Positions 5,958-7,014 of a stretch of DNA of 7,014 bases are shown one piece after another. A program made the position numbers and the translations under genes. Source of the stretch: Solobacterium sp. UBA1789 (GTDB lineage Bacteria > Bacillota_I > Bacilli_A > Erysipelotrichales > Erysipelotrichaceae); assembly GCA_002314515.1 (NCBI GenBank), contig DCGB01000035.1, forward strand, positions 1 to 7,014. Direction: 5' to 3'. Position 1 is the first letter of the stretch. Each line of letters begins with the position of its first letter. Under the pieces are notes generated by a model. That model did not search any database. It had not been told where the DNA came from and worked only from the letters and a program-made list of their open reading frames with translations.

Positions 5958-6425
5958 ATGAAAAAAATTATCTTTATATCTTCTGGTGGTGGACATCTGG
6001 AAGAATTATTACAGCTAAAGCCCATATTTAATGAATGTGATTATACGATTATTTCGGAAAAAACAGCAACAACAGCTTTCCTGAAAAAGCGTTATCCCAA
6101 GGTTTATTATCTTTTATATGGCACTATGGATCATTTGCTGCCATATCTTTTGATTTTTCCCATCAATATTCTAATATCCTTATTTCTTTTTCTGAAGATC
6201 AGACCTGATGCAATAGTAACAACTGGTACGCATACAGCCGTTCCTATGTGTTATATTGCCCATTTCTTTAAGAAAAAGTTTGTTTTTATTGAAACAATGG
6301 CCAATATTTCTTCGCCAACCAAGGCTGGAAGAATGGTCTATAAGATAGCAGATAAGTTTGTAGTTCAATGGGAATCAATGAAGGAGTTTTATCCTGGTGC
6401 TGAATATTGGGGGATTGTTTTCTAA
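5958..6425 (+). CDS. Alg14-like glycosyltransferase membrane-anchor subunit
   Basis: This 155-residue protein is of the Alg14 / PssD / CpsF type. In characterised pairs this subunit anchors and stimulates the catalytic Alg13-like partner at the inner face of the membrane, adding a sugar from a UDP-sugar to a lipid-linked glycan precursor. Visible are the N-terminal GT-B beta strand and glycine loop (MKKIIFISSGGGHLEELLQL, 1-20), a hydrophobic segment at about 59-80 (LLPYLLIFPINILISLFLFL), TTGTHTAVP (88-96), FIET (110-113), and the C-terminal VQWESMKEFYPGAEYWG. The ATG at 5958 is the only start that keeps the conserved N-terminus, yet it has no Shine-Dalgarno and directly follows the ptsI terminator. 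The stop overlaps the next ATG by one base. The sugar and acceptor cannot be told from sequence. Confidence 0.88.
   Translation: MKKIIFISSGGGHLEELLQLKPIFNECDYTIISEKTATTAFLKKRYPKVYYLLYGTMDHLLPYLLIFPINILISLFLFLKIRPDAIVTTGTHTAVPMCYIAHFFKKKFVFIETMANISSPTKAGRMVYKIADKFVVQWESMKEFYPGAEYWGIVF
6409..6414 (+). promoter_or_regulatory. Probable ribosome binding site of the Alg13-like gene
   Basis: GGGGGA lies 10 nt before the ATG at 6425, inside the end of the Alg14-like gene. Together with the TAATG overlap it supports 6425 rather than the in-frame TTG at 6407 as the start. Confidence 0.5.
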
Positions 6426-6889
6426 TGATTTTTGTAAGTTTAGGTACTCAGGATAAGCCATTTTATCGCCTGCTGGAGGCTTTGGAAGAGGCTGATATCA
6501 AAGATAGAATTGTTGTTCAGGCTGGCTTTACGGATTTTGTTTCAAAGAAGATGGAGATTCATACATATTTGGATAAGGATGAATTTAATAATTATCTGAA
6601 TGAGGCTGATATCATTATTGCTCATGGTGGTGTTGGAACAATTACCAATGCCTTGAATCTGGGCAAAAAGATCATTGCCTGCCCGCGTTTGAGTAAATAT
6701 GGTGAACATCAGAATGATCATCAGCTTCAGATTGTTGATGTCTTATATAAGCAAAACTATATCTTAAGGTGGCTGGATGGTGATGATATAGAAGATGTAA
6801 TTAAAAAAGTTGAAAATTTTGTTCCTCGGCCTTATGTCAGCAACAATGCTTATTTCGTGGAAAAATTAAAAGCTTATTTGGACATATAG
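6425..6889 (+). CDS. Alg13-like glycosyltransferase catalytic subunit
   Basis: This 154-residue protein belongs to the Alg13 / PssE / CpsG type (C-terminal half of a GT-B fold, glycosyltransferase family 28 C-terminal domain). It binds the UDP-sugar donor and works as a heterodimer with the Alg14-like protein encoded just upstream. It starts MIFVSLGTQDKPFYRLL, the usual opening of these proteins. Donor-binding features are AHGGVGTI (66-73) and GEHQNDHQ (93-100) after the IIACPR strand. There is no membrane segment, consistent with recruitment by the Alg14 partner. The start at 6425 overlaps the preceding stop (TAATG), a sign of coupled translation and fixed stoichiometry. The stop is TAG at 6887-6889. 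Donor sugar and linkage are not predictable. Related capsule pairs include glucuronosyl- and galactosyltransferases. Confidence 0.9.
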   Translation: MIFVSLGTQDKPFYRLLEALEEADIKDRIVVQAGFTDFVSKKMEIHTYLDKDEFNNYLNEADIIIAHGGVGTITNALNLGKKIIACPRLSKYGEHQNDHQLQIVDVLYKQNYILRWLDGDDIEDVIKKVENFVPRPYVSNNAYFVEKLKAYLDI

Positions 6890-6891
6890 TG

Positions 6892-6897
6892 TATAAT
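6892..6897 (+). promoter_or_regulatory. Likely -10 box of the YebC-family gene
   Basis: A perfect TATAAT, preceded directly by TG, lies 3 nt after the Alg13-like stop and 20 nt before the next ATG. Transcription from it would start near 6904 and give a leader of only about 14 nt, with the Shine-Dalgarno at its very 5' end. No clear -35 at 17 nt is seen. Confidence 0.4.
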
Positions 6898-6904
6898 ATT
6901 TTTT

Positions 6905-6910
6905 GAGGTG
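6905..6910 (+). promoter_or_regulatory. Shine-Dalgarno of the YebC-family gene
   Basis: GAGGTG lies 7 nt upstream of the ATG at 6918, a normal spacing, and fixes the start of the truncated gene at the right edge. Confidence 0.7.
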
Positions 6911-6917
6911 AAAATTT

Positions 6918-7014
6918 ATGGGAAGAGCACATGAAGTCAGAGCAGCATCAATGGCTAAAACCGCTGCAATTAAATCAAAATTATATTCTAGATATGGTAA
7001 GGAATTATATATTG
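6918..7014 (+). CDS. YebC/PmpR (YeeN-like) family protein, N-terminal fragment (3' truncated by window edge)
   Basis: Only the first 32 codons are inside the window. The protein starts MGRAHEVRAASMAKT and continues to KSKLYSRYGKELYI. This is the N-terminal part of YebC/TACO1-family proteins (usually about 240 residues), of the MGR-starting YeeN/YebC2 branch rather than the MAGHSKW-starting classic YebC. Family members were long annotated as transcriptional regulators. Recent work on YebC and TACO1 points to helping ribosomes through difficult stretches such as polyproline. It was too short for an open-frame listing but has a good Shine-Dalgarno and the conserved N-terminus. Domains beyond the N-terminal helices cannot be judged. 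Confidence 0.85.
   Translation, partial: MGRAHEVRAASMAKTAAIKSKLYSRYGKELYI

Noticed and set aside
6180..6368. Minus-strand open frame under the Alg14-like gene
   Set aside because: Antisense shadow of a conserved gene. All supported genes in the window are on the + strand.
6407..6424. TTG at 6407 as start of the Alg13-like protein
   Set aside because: The conserved N-terminus begins at the ATG at 6425, which overlaps the preceding stop codon.

Overview
The window looks like a piece of a low-GC Gram-positive (Bacillota) chromosome. The protein set and the form of the YebC-type N-terminus at the right edge fit Erysipelotrichia or relatives best, but this is an inference from remembered family sequences, not a search. 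UGA is a normal stop here: the DUF2779 gene ends in TGA and tryptophans are TGG, so a mollicute-type code is not needed. All genes are on the + strand, the gaps are at most about 50 bases, and no insertion sequence, prophage, CRISPR array, tRNA or rRNA is visible. This is a dense, mostly housekeeping segment.

Left part (1-1864): the 3' end of pyruvate kinase (pyk) is followed after 5 nt by a complete M29-family metallo-aminopeptidase (pepS/ampS type). A short intrinsic terminator whose stem contains the aminopeptidase stop codon closes this unit.

Middle (1866-4219): a DUF2779 protein comes first. It has a Cas4/RecB-like cysteine cluster, a PD-(D/E)XK-like region that appears to have lost its catalytic residues, and a C-terminal DEDD-exonuclease-like domain. 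Next come long-form ribosome hibernation promoting factor (hpf) with a strong Shine-Dalgarno, and a 102-aa unknown protein whose ATG overlaps the hpf stop (TAATG). A 48-base gap then leads to the next gene.

Right part (4220-7014): ptsI (PTS Enzyme I, complete, catalytic residues intact) ends in a strong GNRA-loop terminator. The U-tract of that terminator abuts the start codon of an Alg14-like protein, which overlaps (TAATG) an Alg13-like protein. Together they form a split, membrane-tethered glycosyltransferase. The window ends 97 bases into a YebC/PmpR (YeeN-like) family gene with its own TATAAT box.

Functionally, pyk and ptsI both consume phosphoenolpyruvate, and hpf silences ribosomes in slow growth. 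The aminopeptidase recycles peptides, and the Alg13/14 pair would add a sugar to a surface-glycan precursor. No complete new system is evident. The items most worth a second look are the apparently inactivated nuclease region of the DUF2779 protein, the hpf-coupled small protein, and the terminator/start-codon abutments.
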